Shown here piece by piece: positions 8,449-15,510 of a stretch of 18,592 bases of DNA. Within the stretch, counting starts at the first letter, position 1, and each line of letters opens with the position of its first letter. The stretch lies in the NCBI GenBank assembly GCA_016719105.1, contig JADKAQ010000048.1:1-18592 (forward strand). Direction: 5' to 3'. Both the position numbers and the translations under genes were made by a program. The stretch comes from Gemmatimonadota bacterium (GTDB lineage Bacteria; Gemmatimonadota; Gemmatimonadetes; Gemmatimonadales; Gemmatimonadaceae). The notes under the pieces were generated by a model. That model worked only from the letters and a program-made list of their open reading frames with translations, did not search any database and was not told where the DNA came from.

Positions 8449-8973
8449 TCATGGCTTCACCGCGACGTTCGACGCGTGCAGGTGCAGAATGCGCCAGTTG
8501 GCGCCCTCTTGGCGAAAGATCACGGTCCGGCGGGCCAGGCGCTCGGCGTTGCGGAGGTGAAACGTGACCAGCACCAGCCCCGGACTCAGCGGCTGAATGC
8601 GTAGGTCGGTTGGATTGAGTCGATGGAAAGGCGGTCCGCCGGTCGCGTGCGACCGAATGTCGGCGAACACCGCTCGAAAGGTCGAATCGATCCCGCGCGG
8701 TCCGCTAACCCGTTCGGCCATCTGGGCGGCGGGTTGAAAGATCGTTGCCGAATCAGAGAACGCGGCCCGAAACGGCTGCCAATCGAGATGTTCGAACGCC
8801 GTCAGGAACACGCGAATCGCCTGAGCCACTGCCGCCGAATCGGCGCGCGCGTCACTCGTCGACGCGACGGCGGAGGGTTGGGCGCCTTGCCCTTCGAGAC
8901 GAACCGGCCACGCGGTGACGCCGACGATCACCGCGCCAAGCGCGAGACGTGCATGTGCTCGTAACACGTGCAT
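8449..8973 (-). CDS. Secreted SnoaL/NTF2-like protein
   Basis: An intact 174-residue protein. Residues 1-30 form a signal peptide (LALGAVIVGVTAWPVRLEGQG). The mature part has the SnoaL_3-type pattern: a first helix AVAQAIRVFLTAFEHLDWQPFRAAFSDSATIFQP, the middle GIDSTFRAVFADIRSH, then strands LVLVTFHLRN, RTVIFRQEGANWRILHLHASNV. The NTF2 fold forms a conical pocket used by small isomerases, cyclases or dehydratases, or for binding without catalysis; active residues cannot be assigned here. It lies between attC-like sites 9005-9082 and 8314-8401, a complete single-gene cassette. Confidence 0.85.
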   Translation of the reverse strand: MHVLRAHARLALGAVIVGVTAWPVRLEGQGAQPSAVASTSDARADSAAVAQAIRVFLTAFEHLDWQPFRAAFSDSATIFQPAAQMAERVSGPRGIDSTFRAVFADIRSHATGGPPFHRLNPTDLRIQPLSPGLVLVTFHLRNAERLARRTVIFRQEGANWRILHLHASNVAVKP

Positions 8974-9004
8974 TCCTTTCGTTCAGGCAAGTATGATGAG
9001 TGGA

Positions 9005-9082
9005 GCGCGACGTTCAGGATCAGCAGCCAAGGCAACCAAAAGAATGCGGCCGCGAGCCGCGGGCCGCAACGTGAGGTTAGAC
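9005..9082 (-). other. attC-like recombination site
   Basis: Minus strand: GTCTAAC (9076-9082, matches RYYYAAC) to CTGAACGTCGCGC (ends 9005), 78 bp. A perfect 7-bp stem TGCGGCC/GGCCGCA (9045-9051 with 9062-9068) forms the core. The TAA stop of the DUF2306-type gene is inside GTCTAAC. Confidence 0.7.
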
Positions 9083-9739
9083 CTCACGCGGGCCCGGGCT
9101 GGGACTGGCCGATCGCCGCTGCCGGATGGCCGGGAACCACGCCAGCGACATCTCGACGACGAGGAGCGGCACAACCCACGAGGCCCATTCGCGCGTGGCG
9201 TCGCGCAGGTCCGGGTTCGTGACGTAGAAGAACAGGGCGTCTTGCCAGTCGTACATCAGCCGCAACCACACGAGCACGAGCGCCATCGCATAGCTGCGAA
9301 TCATGAAGGCGCGATGAGCGGCGAAGTTCTTCGCGACGGCGCAGCGCCACGCGGCGAGCGTGAAGAACAGCCAGAGCAGTCCGGTGAGCGCGATGGACAG
9401 TCGCGAGCCCTCGTACTCGCCGACAATCGCCCCGAGGTAGATCGCCAGTACCGCGGCGCCGGACGCCCCAATGACGTAGCCCTTGCCGATCGCCCGATGC
9501 CACTGTGGCGCGCGTTGGCGCAGGGGCGCGACGAACTGCAATGGCGCGCCGAGAACGACGGGCAGGGCCAATAGCAGATGCGAGACGTACCACACCTGCT
9601 TGTTGAACAAGGAGGGGCCTAGTCGATCCGGCACCACAAACCGGTAGTGGACCGCGCGGTAGAGGTAGTACAGGCTGAGCCTCGTGACCGCGACGAGGAC
9701 ACCGTACTGCCGCACGAATCGAAGTGGTCGGCTATTCAT
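9077..9739 (-). CDS. DUF2306-type membrane protein
   Basis: An intact 220-residue polytopic membrane protein. Hydrophobic segments lie at about residues 50-70 (YVSHLLLALPVVLGAPLQFV), 85-107 (GYVIGASGAAVLAIYLGAI), 117-135 (LTGLLWLFFTLAAWRCAV), 146-165 (RSYAMALVLVWLRLMYDW) and 186-204 (VVPLLVVEMSLAWF). Two conserved-looking His-Arg motifs, HRAIGKGYV and HRAFMIRSYA, are the signature I associate with DUF2306 (PF10067) proteins, where the histidines may bind a cofactor. Function is unknown. The cassette is bounded by attC-like sites 9776-9873 and 9005-9082, whose cores are nearly the same hairpin. Confidence 0.8.
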   Translation of the reverse strand: MNSRPLRFVRQYGVLVAVTRLSLYYLYRAVHYRFVVPDRLGPSLFNKQVWYVSHLLLALPVVLGAPLQFVAPLRQRAPQWHRAIGKGYVIGASGAAVLAIYLGAIVGEYEGSRLSIALTGLLWLFFTLAAWRCAVAKNFAAHRAFMIRSYAMALVLVWLRLMYDWQDALFFYVTNPDLRDATREWASWVVPLLVVEMSLAWFPAIRQRRSASPSPGPREV

Positions 9740-9775
9740 GCGTATTGATGGTGAGGCGCCTGCGATGCGCGCAAG

Positions 9776-9873
9776 GCCTAACGCTGAGCATCAGCTGCAG
9801 CGGCAGACAAGAGCGTGCGGCCGCAGGCCGCACCAAGCAAGAGAGGCGCCGGCTGCTGCAGCGCATGTCAGAC
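9776..9873 (-). other. attC-like recombination site
   Basis: Minus strand: GTCTGAC (9867-9873) to GCTCAGCGTTAGGC (R' box GTTAGGC at 9776-9782), 98 bp. The core is a perfect 8-bp stem GTGCGGCC/GGCCGCAC (9815-9822 with 9826-9833) with a 3-nt tip, and GCTGCAGC arms occur in both halves. It ends 36 bp before the DUF2306-type start. The best-folded site of the window. Confidence 0.72.
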
Positions 9874-9933
9874 CCTCGACAGGCGATGACTTTTTGGGGG
9901 GGTGAGCCGAGCCCCACGAACCAGGAGCAGACC

Positions 9934-10432
9934 ACTAGCGCTGCGTCGGCAGCGGCGCGTCACTGTTCAGATGTTCGGCTGGATCTTCCAGGTCCCGTTC
10001 AGCTTCCGCCCACGTTCAGGTACTGCCGCGCTCGGTCACGTGTTCGGGGCCGTAGGTCACCACGTAGATCCCGGCATCGACCACGAGATCGTTGTCTCAG
10101 TAGAAGTCGGTGGACTCCTCGCGAAACTCCGTGAGGCCGGCCTTGATGTACTCGACGGTGAAGTCGTGTATCGCCTGGAGGCCGGTGACCGCGTCTGCGC
10201 CGGGCGGGAAGGACTTGGCGTCGGGGGCGAACATCAGGTCGATCACGGCGACGTCCCCGGCGAGATGCGCCTGGGTGAATCGCGCGTTCTGCTTCGCGAT
10301 GAATTGACGCGTCGCGTCCAGATCGAAGGGCGCCTGCTCTGCCCGGGAGGATGCAGGCGTGGGGCCGTTACATGCACTCACGACGATGCTGGCGAGCGCG
10401 CAGAAGCGGAGGAGAGAGGTCGAAGTCATCGC
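9934..10432 (-). CDS. SnoaL/DUF4440-like lipoprotein (frameshifts)
   Basis: About 166 residues when joined. The start at 10432 gives MTSTSLLRFCALASIVVSAC, a lipoprotein signal with Cys20; a longer in-frame extension upstream overlaps the attC-like site and is rejected. The NTF2-like domain follows: TRQFIAKQNARFTQAHLAGDVAVIDLMFAPDAKSF, then IHDFTVEYIKAGLTEF and, after a frame change near 10097, NDLVVDAGIYVVTYGPEHVTERG. A second change near 10020 and a third near 9963 give KLNGTWKIQ and IWNSDAPLPTQR, ending at TAG 9934-9936. That ending is typical of DUF4440/SnoaL-type proteins, so the apparent early stop at 10097 is probably an artefact. Confidence 0.75.
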
Positions 10433-10485
10433 GGCCAGGCGAAAGTCGAAAGGTGATCCACGCGGACCGGCTGGTTGCGTCGTCG

Positions 10486-10576
10486 GACTAACGTTCACGC
10501 TCGGCAGAAGCCGAACCGAAAAACTGAGCGGGCGAGCATACACTAGACTCCGGCTGTCTGCGGACCCGTGTTGGAC
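10486..10576 (-). other. attC-like recombination site
   Basis: Minus strand: GTCCAAC (10570-10576, matches RYYYAAC) to GAACGTTAGTC (10486-10492 box), 91 bp. GCAGACAGCCG in the left half matches the reverse complement GGCAGAAGCCG of the right half. It ends 54 bp before the SnoaL/DUF4440-like start. Confidence 0.65.
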
Positions 10577-10626
10577 GGCGGGCGACTGTCGGCTTCCGCC
10601 GCCCAGCGGGATTAGTATCGCGCGTC

Positions 10627-10887
10627 TTACTCGGCGGGTGTCGGTTCGAGTCGCCAAGCCTCGTCAGCTGGCGCTCGAGGGCGACTCCTACACCGGCGCG
10701 CGAGCCGCGCTCGGTACCTCGCGGCGGCATCCAGGAGGTGCCGGGCCTGTCACGTGAACGCTGGCAAACCGATGCGCGAAGGTGCTTCTCCATCTTCATG
10801 AGTACCTGCCCGCCGTCCGAGGACCGCATAGAAGGCGCTCGGCAGGAAGACTGGCGGCATTCGGCCCCGGGCTGTACGTGTCATCAT
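10627..10887 (-). CDS. Unresolved small gene (frameshifts), hypothetical
   Basis: Cassette-sized space between the attC-like sites at 10892-10941 and 10486-10576. An ATG pair at 10887/10884 opens MMTRTARGRMPPVFLPSAF, stopping at 10750; a different frame ends DEAWRLEPTPAE at TAA 10627-10629, 50 bp before the next attC, a spacing seen in neighbouring cassettes. These may be the two ends of one 80-90-residue protein disrupted by indels. No family is recognised and neither frame is convincing by itself. Confidence 0.3.
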
Positions 10888-10891
10888 GGTG

Positions 10892-10941
10892 ATCTTACGC
10901 CTAGCTGCTGCTCGTAGAAGCGAAAGGCCTGTGCGTTAGGC
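10892..10941 (-). other. attC-like recombination site (short)
   Basis: Minus strand: GCCTAAC (10935-10941) to GGCGTAAGAT (ends 10892), about 50 bp. The expected TAA stop of the alpha/beta hydrolase falls inside GCCTAAC. The right box resembles GTTAGAT of classical sites with one change; internal pairing is weak. Confidence 0.48.
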
Positions 10942-11842
10942 GAAACCTCCAGCGGGCGAGAAACGCGAAGCGCTTCGCGGAACGGCCCGGAGTGCCTCCG
11001 AGGTTCACCGATGTGCCCCGACTCCGGGGATGTCGACACGCTGCACGCGGGCCGCTTGCGCTTGGATGGCCCGCGCGACGTCGAGAATAAACGGGGTGTC
11101 GGCCGTACCCACCACCAACAGGATGGGGGCGGTGAGCTCGGCGAGACGACCGGCCGCAGGGCACGGCTTCCACCTCGGGGTCGGATGGCGGACCACGCGG
11201 CCCAGAATCGGGGACTGATCCTCAAACACAGCCGCACGCGCTGCGCAGTGGTGGAGTCGCGCAGCGACAGTGCGAATGTAGGCGCTGCTGCCGAGCCGCC
11301 CGCGCCACCGCGACCGAGTCTTGCCGCTTCGCTACCTCGGTGCGACCACCCGAAAGGCCACGCGGTATCAGCGTCCTCGGCCCACGTCCGCCGCTGACCG
11401 GCGCCGACCAGCACGAGGCGATCCACTCGCTCAGGATGCGCGAGTGCAGTCCATCACGATACGCCCCCGAGGAGAGGCCGACGAGCGACTCGGTAGTGGC
11501 ACTGCAACGCGTCCATCAGGGCGCCCAGGTCGTGATGCGCGGAGAATGCGGTGTCCGCAGCGCCTGAACGACCGCATAGCCTCGCCCCGCGTCATACCCG
11601 GATGACGCGATGTGTGCGCTGAAGTGCGCCAAACTCCCGTCCACGGCCGGTGACGGTCGAGATTGCCGCCATGCGGGAGGATTACCGCAAGCTCCCGGTG
11701 CCGGCACTCTCGTAGAGGCAGCGTACTGCCAGGGACGCGCACACGGCCAGTATCTGGGTGCGGTCGCGACGGACGAAGCCGGAGGGCGCGATCGGCCGAT
11801 CCGACACGACGCGAGGAGAAGAATCAGGAACAGGAGGCGCAT
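10936..11842 (-). CDS. Secreted alpha/beta hydrolase (multiple frameshifts)
   Basis: Reading across frames gives an approximately 300-residue alpha/beta-hydrolase (PF00561/PF12697 type). The start at 11842 yields MRLLFLILLLASC, a lipoprotein or secretion signal. Ordered motifs: LAVILPHGGNLDR (HGG oxyanion region, about 11670), RVIRYDxRGYG-like sequence (about 11590), the GLSSGG nucleophile elbow (GxSxG, about 11475), ERVDRLVLVGAG (about 11425), LTAPILLVVGTADTPFILD (acid residue loop, about 11100), and GAHxVNLEAPGPFREAL with the catalytic His (about 11010). The ending FLARWRFA plus TAA falls in the attC box GCCTAAC. At least five frame changes break it. The catalytic triad is intact, so a functional source gene is likely. 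Substrate unknown. Confidence 0.68.
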
Positions 11843-11897
11843 GCGCTCACTCTACCCACCTCTTCATGAACGGATCCTCACGGTGTACGGCTGGCTT

Positions 11898-11987
11898 GCT
11901 TTGAACCTGCGCTGCCGGCCGACCGCATTAGAGCGGCGAAGCGAGCCAGATCACTAGATCGGCTGCCCGCACCGGCGAAGGTCAGGC
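11898..11987 (-). other. Possible attC-like site
   Basis: Minus strand begins with GCCTGAC (11981-11987), one change from RYYYAAC and the same type as GTCTGAC in the 9776-9873 site. The right end is undefined (GTTCAAAGC near 11898-11906). It lies between the membrane protein stop (11999) and the hydrolase start (11842), the place where a site is expected. Weak by itself. Confidence 0.35.
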
Positions 11988-11998
11988 GGCGCCGGCAC

Positions 11999-12423
11999 CT
12001 AGTCCTGCCCGAGTGAAGTCGTCCGCCGCACGAACGCCGACACGATCATCGCCACCCCGGCGAGGTCGAGGCAGACGAGACCCAAAGCGCCGATCCTCCT
12101 GCATTGGCCCAGGGGCCGTGTTCTACGAATGCGATCGCCGCTCGATCAGCACCAATCAAGCAACACAACCACCACGCCGGCGGCGGCTGTCCACCCGCGT
12201 CGTCGAGTGGGGCCACCGGCACGACGGCGAGACGATCGAACGCCTGTGCCGCCACCAACAGGTCAGGATGACGTTCACCCCAGAAGGCAGGAACCGCCCG
12301 TTCCGGCATGGCGCCCGGAAACGTGTCGGCGCGGACGGATGGAATGACCGAGGTGGCGAGAATGGCCGCCGTCGCCAGTGTTGCCACCGCTGCGAACGGG
12401 AGTAGTCGCCCGGGCCAGTGCAT
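11999..12423 (-). CDS. Hypothetical small membrane protein (frameshift)
   Basis: About 141 residues when joined. The start at 12423 is fixed by a near-perfect Shine-Dalgarno AGGAGGT (12428-12434) 4 nt upstream; a longer upstream frame would begin inside the attC-like site. The N-terminal membrane segment is LLPFAAVATLATAAILATSVI, followed by a soluble loop (PERAVPAFWGERHPDLLVAAQAFDRLAVVPVAP) and a hydrophobic WWLCCLIGADRAAIAFV. A frame change near 12095 leads to a further membrane segment ALGLVCLDLAGVAMIVSAFV and the C-terminus RRTTSLGQD. No family is recognised. Confidence 0.55.
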
Positions 12424-12427
12424 CGCC

Positions 12428-12449
12428 ACCTCCTGTGGAAGGATATATA
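12428..12449 (-). promoter_or_regulatory. Ribosome binding site and -10-like element
   Basis: On the minus strand AGGAGGT (12428-12434) precedes the ATG at 12423, and TATATAT (12443-12449) lies just upstream, an A/T-rich spot in otherwise GC-rich DNA that may be a -10 element. No good -35 box was found; the attC right box occupies that position. Confidence 0.4.
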
Positions 12450-12464
12450 CCCGGACGTTGCGCG

Positions 12465-12552
12465 GCCTAACGCGTGTGCCTGTTGCGGACACTCGAAGAG
12501 TATTTGTAGGCGCAGTCCGCGCCATGCCGCGCTTCAACCGTCAGCAGTAAGC
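12465..12552 (-). other. attC-like recombination site
   Basis: Minus strand ends with CACACGCGTTAGGC (R' box GTTAGGC at 12465-12471). The left end is degenerate (GCTTACT at 12546-12552 is the best candidate), giving 88 bp. A 6-bp stem GCGGAC/GTCCGC (12485-12490 with 12515-12520) lies inside. The right box is exact, the left uncertain. Confidence 0.48.
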
Positions 12553-12594
12553 CTCGCTAGAGATCGCCGCGCACCGGTGGCCGGCCGGACGGGC

Positions 12595-12950
12595 TCAAGG
12601 TACAAGCGGCCGGGCACGCACCAGACAGGATAGCACCCAGAACATCGAGCGCGGCGGCGAGCTCGCCAGCGGCGCCGCTGGCTTGAAGTCCCATGGGTCG
12701 AATTGCGTCCGAGCGCCGCAATGCCGGCCGCCCCGCCACGGGGTTCGGCACCGGACGAACACAGGAGGACCACGATCGCCTTCGGGCTGCCGGACCAGGG
12801 CAACCACTCTCGATGTCGATGAAGCACAACAGGTAGTAGGACGCGAGCAGCGTGAGGTCAGAAGTAGCTGCTGACCAGCGGCCGCAACTCCGGGTCAAGA
12901 AGTGCGCGCAGGTCGATCAAGTGGAAAGCGGCGACAACAGTTAGTATAAC
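12595..12950 (-). CDS. Unresolved hypothetical, possibly membrane protein (frameshifts)
   Basis: Several coherent fragments in different minus frames: TVVAAFHLIDLRALLDPELRPLVSSYF (about 12945-12860), LTLLASYYLLCFIDIESG (about 12855-12800), SPKAIVVLLCSSG (about 12790-12755) and FDPWDFKPAAPLASSPPRS (about 12705-12645). Together they look like one protein of about 110 residues with one or two membrane segments, broken by at least three indels. The start is not found with confidence. No family is recognised; placement fits the cassette pattern. Confidence 0.35.
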
Positions 12951-13080
12951 TACGCCCGATAGACAAGCGCGTAGGTGAGCGTCGGAGCAAAGGGGCGATG
13001 GGCACGAGGTGCTCAGGAAGTCTCGAGTCGCGGCTGCCAGTTGGGTCGCTGACGAACTGCCACGGCGGCGGTCCTCGCCA

Positions 13081-13132
13081 TCATAACCCCCTCATCACGT
13101 GTGTTCGGAAGCCGCAGGATTCACCGTTGAGC
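13081..13132 (-). other. Possible attC-like site
   Basis: Minus strand starts with GCTCAAC (13126-13132, matches RYYYAAC), overlapping the end of the small membrane-protein gene. The right box could be GTTATGA (13081-13087), giving 52 bp, but it does not pair well. The left box is the main support. The 13000-13080 stretch beyond it encodes nothing convincing. Confidence 0.38.
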
Positions 13133-13394
13133 GACGAAGAAGCTGATTAGCGCTACGACCAGGCCGAAGGCGGCCACGAGTCGCCATCGCGCCGACTTTC
13201 AGAAGAGGAGATAGCCTGGAGAAGCAGAGCCACACAAAGGCGAAAACGCGCCCGAGACGCCGCGGGGTGGGGGCGTCTGGAACCACTCGCGAGCCGCGAG
13301 CGCCGTCGCGCCCATGGTGAGTAGCAAGGGCGCGAGCAAGGCGGTTCAACCGAACCCGCGTGCGGCTGTGGAGTCGGACGTGTCTGCCATGCGG
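13121..13394 (-). CDS. Hypothetical small membrane protein (frameshifts)
   Basis: The start at 13394 (MADTSDSTAARGFG) and the end WRLVAAFGLVVALISFFVAQR at TGA 13121-13123 are in different frames but fit one product of about 90 residues, with the C-terminal membrane helix just before the stop. The middle, near 13250-13200, reads RRLGRVFAFVWLCFSRLSPLL in one frame, another possible membrane segment. The stop overlaps an RYYYAAC box as in other cassettes. No family recognised. The 80 bp between this gene and the VOC gene above contain only a short palindrome (CGCGC/GCGCG). Confidence 0.42.
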
Positions 13395-13476
13395 ACCAGA
13401 ATGCTGCGGTGGATTCGCGAACGAAACGGCGTGATGCCGCGTGCGCATCGATTCCTGAGCCCGCGCACTTGCGCGC

Positions 13477-13860
13477 CTAGGCGATCATGAAGCACAGCCC
13501 GTCCAGCGCGACGACGAAGAACGCGCGATAGGGTTGACCGTTGATCTCCTGCTCGTCGACAGTTCCGGGCTTTGCTCCGTTCGCCATCAGTTCGGCGAAT
13601 GCGGCGTCGGAGTCGTCGACTTCGAAGAAGCACCCCTCCTGCGTCGGATCGCCGCCATTCTGAGCGAGCCCGATGGCGATACCGTCGCGTGTAAGTACAG
13701 CAGCGGGATGCGTGTCTCGCGCCGCGCCGCGACGAGAAACCCGAAAGGCCTGCCCGCGAAGTATGGAATCGCTGCGGCGACATCGGCGACAAGGGAGCCC
13801 TAAGCGCGTCGTCGGCGCAAGGCTACAGCGGTAAGAAGGACGACCCTCGATGACACGCAT
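13477..13860 (-). CDS. VOC family protein (frameshifts near the N-terminus)
   Basis: About 127 residues. The C-terminal two thirds are in one frame and carry the VOC pattern: RDGIAIGLAQNGGDP, GCFFEVDDSDAAFAELMANGAK, and AFFVVALDGLCFMIA at the end. The N-terminal part needs two frame changes (about 13800 and 13745) to give VADVAAAIPYFAG followed by a GF..-type strand, as expected for a single-unit bleomycin-resistance/glyoxalase-fold protein. The start at 13860 (MRVIEGRPSYRC) is the likeliest. The stop TAG lies in GCCTAGG, a degenerate version of the attC left box. Substrate unknown; third VOC gene in the array. Confidence 0.7.
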   Translation of the reverse strand: MRVIEGRPSYRCSLAPTTRLGLPCRRCRRSDSILRGQAFRVSRRGAARDTHPAAVLTRDGIAIGLAQNGGDPTQEGCFFEVDDSDAAFAELMANGAKPGTVDEQEINGQPYRAFFVVALDGLCFMIA

Positions 13861-13883
13861 TCATGAACTAGCCGTTGTCGTCG

Positions 13884-14000
13884 GCCTAACGTCCGCGTTC
13901 CGCTGCGCTGCATCAACCAAAGCGAGGTGGGCCGGCGCCATGCCCTACCCGCACAATGAACAGCGCCGGCCCACGCCGCGCCGGCCCAACGCGGCAACGG
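13884..14000 (-). other. attC-like recombination site with long perfect palindrome
   Basis: Minus strand ends with GGACGTTAGGC (R' box GTTAGGC at 13884-13890), 24 bp before the VOC start. Inside is a perfect 12-bp inverted repeat, GTGGGCCGGCGC (13927-13938) with GCGCCGGCCCAC (13963-13974). The left RYYYAAC box is not found, so the left border given is arbitrary. Confidence 0.5.
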
Positions 14001-14054
14001 CGGCAACATGCCGCCGGGGCGCACGCTGGCAAGCCGGCCTTCCCGCGGGTGCAC

Positions 14055-14762
14055 CTAGAACCGCATGTAGGCGCATCCGCGTTCTGTGCCGGGCCCGGTC
14101 CAAACACGCCGGAGGGCACGGCATAGGCGTGCGGCACGGACCCAACCCGCAGGGCGGCGTGTACCGCCGAGGCGTCCGTGCCACGCTTGGTGGCCAGACA
14201 GCGCGCCAAGTGTCAAGCGCGAAGTCGCAGACCGGACCGACCCACCGCCGTCGAAGAAGTCCTTCCAGCGTCGGCATCACACGTAATCCGGGACCCGGGA
14301 CTCGGTGCTCGGTCCCAGAACCCGGATTGCGCGTCGCGAGTTGCTGCGTGGTGGGGTCCGCGACCCCATACTCGGTTCCGGAGTTCGAAAGCGGGCCGAG
14401 GTCTCGTCGTTCAGGGCCGCGGGCACGGCTTGAGTGCGAATGTTGAAGACCACGCGAGCGACGTATGACCCGCTCGGATACACGGCGCGGCAGTTGTCGA
14501 GATAGCGTCCCGCGAACTGCAGGATGGTCGGATCGGCGGGATCACCCAGGGTGGGCCAATCGAAGACGGCGCGGTCGGTGGCGTCCGTGAGCCGCGCAAT
14601 CCAGGACAGGTCCCACGTAGGTGCCTGCGCCGATGCCTCCGACGCAGCGAGGGGCCGGGGTAGCCCACTAGCCACGGCGGGAGGGATGAACGCCAGGGAA
14701 GCGAGCTTGCCGACATCTTCGACGAACTCACGTCGACTACTGTGGCCGTTCCGTTTCGCCAT
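14055..14762 (-). CDS. Tat-signal secreted protein of unknown function (frameshifts)
   Basis: About 235 residues. The start at 14762 gives MAKRNGHSSRREFVEDVGK, with a twin-arginine motif (SRREFV) and a hydrophobic stretch ending in ASAQA, so it is probably exported folded. The mature part begins TWDLSWIARLTDATDRAVFDWPTLGDP, then RYLDNCRAVYPSG and VARVVFNIRTQAVPAALND. After a frame change near 14400 come further segments ending in HAYAVPSGVFG and AQNAGCAYMRF (TAG 14055-14057). I recall similar 200-240-residue Tat proteins of no known function with an ending like RAQEAGCAYI in Gemmatimonadota and Acidobacteria; I cannot name a domain. At least four frameshifts, with the C-terminal signature intact. 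Confidence 0.62.
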
Positions 14763-14778
14763 GTGCTTCCTCGCAGTC

Positions 14779-14868
14779 GGTATCACGTCACGGTTCAAAA
14801 TCAGCCGCTTCAATCAAGAGAGCGGAGCGAACACTCAATCGCACGGTTGTCTTCTGCAACCGTTGGGT
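14779..14868 (-). other. attC-like recombination site
   Basis: Minus strand starts with ACCCAAC (14862-14868, matches RYYYAAC) 20 bp after the lipocalin-like stop. A perfect 7-bp stem ACGGTTG/CAACCGT (14843-14849 with 14857-14863) lies at the left end. The right box is unclear (GTGATACC near 14779-14786). Lies immediately before the Tat protein start. Confidence 0.48.
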
Positions 14869-14888
14869 AGGCAGCGGGGGCAATCCGC

Positions 14889-15394
14889 TTACCGCACGCG
14901 AACGAGTAAACGATGAGATGTCGTACTGTTGCCGATGACGAGCGTGTCGCCAGAGAGGCGATACTGTCGTCGCTGGTCCGTGCCGGTATACAGGCCGCGG
15001 GAGTCTCCCTCCACCTTATGCACGACAGCGCTCTGCGCCACGTCGACGACATACGTGCCAAAGTACGCCCGGTAGTCCTCGGTGGCGCGCCGGAGTTCTT
15101 CGGGCGTCGCCGTCTCGAACCACTGCTCGCCTCGGGCACTATCCACGCGGAAGGTGCTCGGGCCGCGCATGATCTGAATCGACACGTGTCCCGTCGGATC
15201 GTACGTGAAGTAGCCCGTCGGTTTCTGTCCATACCGATACACCAACGGGCTCGATGGCGTTTCACGGTCCCAAAACTCAACGAGGCGCCAGGTGCCGATC
15301 AGCGCTGTCGTTTGAGCGCGCACGACGGGCACCGCAGCATCCGCGAGGTGCAGCGGCCGCTTGATGCCCCAGCCGCAACGATGAGCGATGCCAT
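14889..15394 (-). CDS. Lipocalin-like domain protein (frameshift in the signal peptide)
   Basis: About 168 residues. After an N-terminus that looks like a secretion signal ending in VVRAQ, the mature protein reads TTALIGTWRLVEFWDRETP, then YGQKPTGYFTYDPTGHVSIQIMRG, YRAYFGTYVVDVAQSAVVHKVEGD and YRLSGDTLVIGNSTTSHRLLVRVR. The GTWRLV opening plus the G-x-(F/L)-x-Y-x-x-x-G-x-(V/M) strand pattern is that of the lipocalin-like domain PF13924. The likely ATG at 15394 is in another frame from the body (one indel near 15360); an alternative in-frame ATG at 15422 would leave no clear signal. Ligand unknown. Bounded by attC-like sites 15448-15510 and 14779-14868. Confidence 0.75.
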
Positions 15395-15447
15395 CACGAC
15401 GTTGAACTGTCTGGAACAACAATCTCCGATGGCTGGTGTCGTGTGCT

Positions 15448-15510
15448 GCCTAACGCTCAGTTGGGCCGAGCGTGCGCGTCTATGCGACTCTCGGCCCACG
15501 GCTTCGATGC
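15448..15510 (-). other. attC-like recombination site
   Basis: Minus strand ends with ACTGAGCGTTAGGC (R' box GTTAGGC at 15448-15454), 54 bp before the lipocalin-like start. A perfect 8-bp stem GGGCCGAG/CTCGGCCC (15463-15470 with 15490-15497) forms the core. The left box is degenerate and overlaps the end of the antitoxin gene. Confidence 0.55.

Noticed and set aside
9893..9902. T5-G7 run, as a possible terminator or slippage site
   Set aside because: It lies in the spacer after the SnoaL/DUF4440-like gene without a preceding stem, so there is no support for a function.
10639..10656. GTCGGTTCGAGTCGCC, resembling a tRNA T-arm
   Set aside because: The five bases on either side of the loop do not pair and no acceptor, D or anticodon arm can be placed around it.
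13400..13480. Possible attC site after the VOC gene (GCCTAGG at the stop codon)
   Set aside because: The left box has two mismatches, no right box was found, and the only pairing is a short CGCGC/GCGCG stem; too weak to list.
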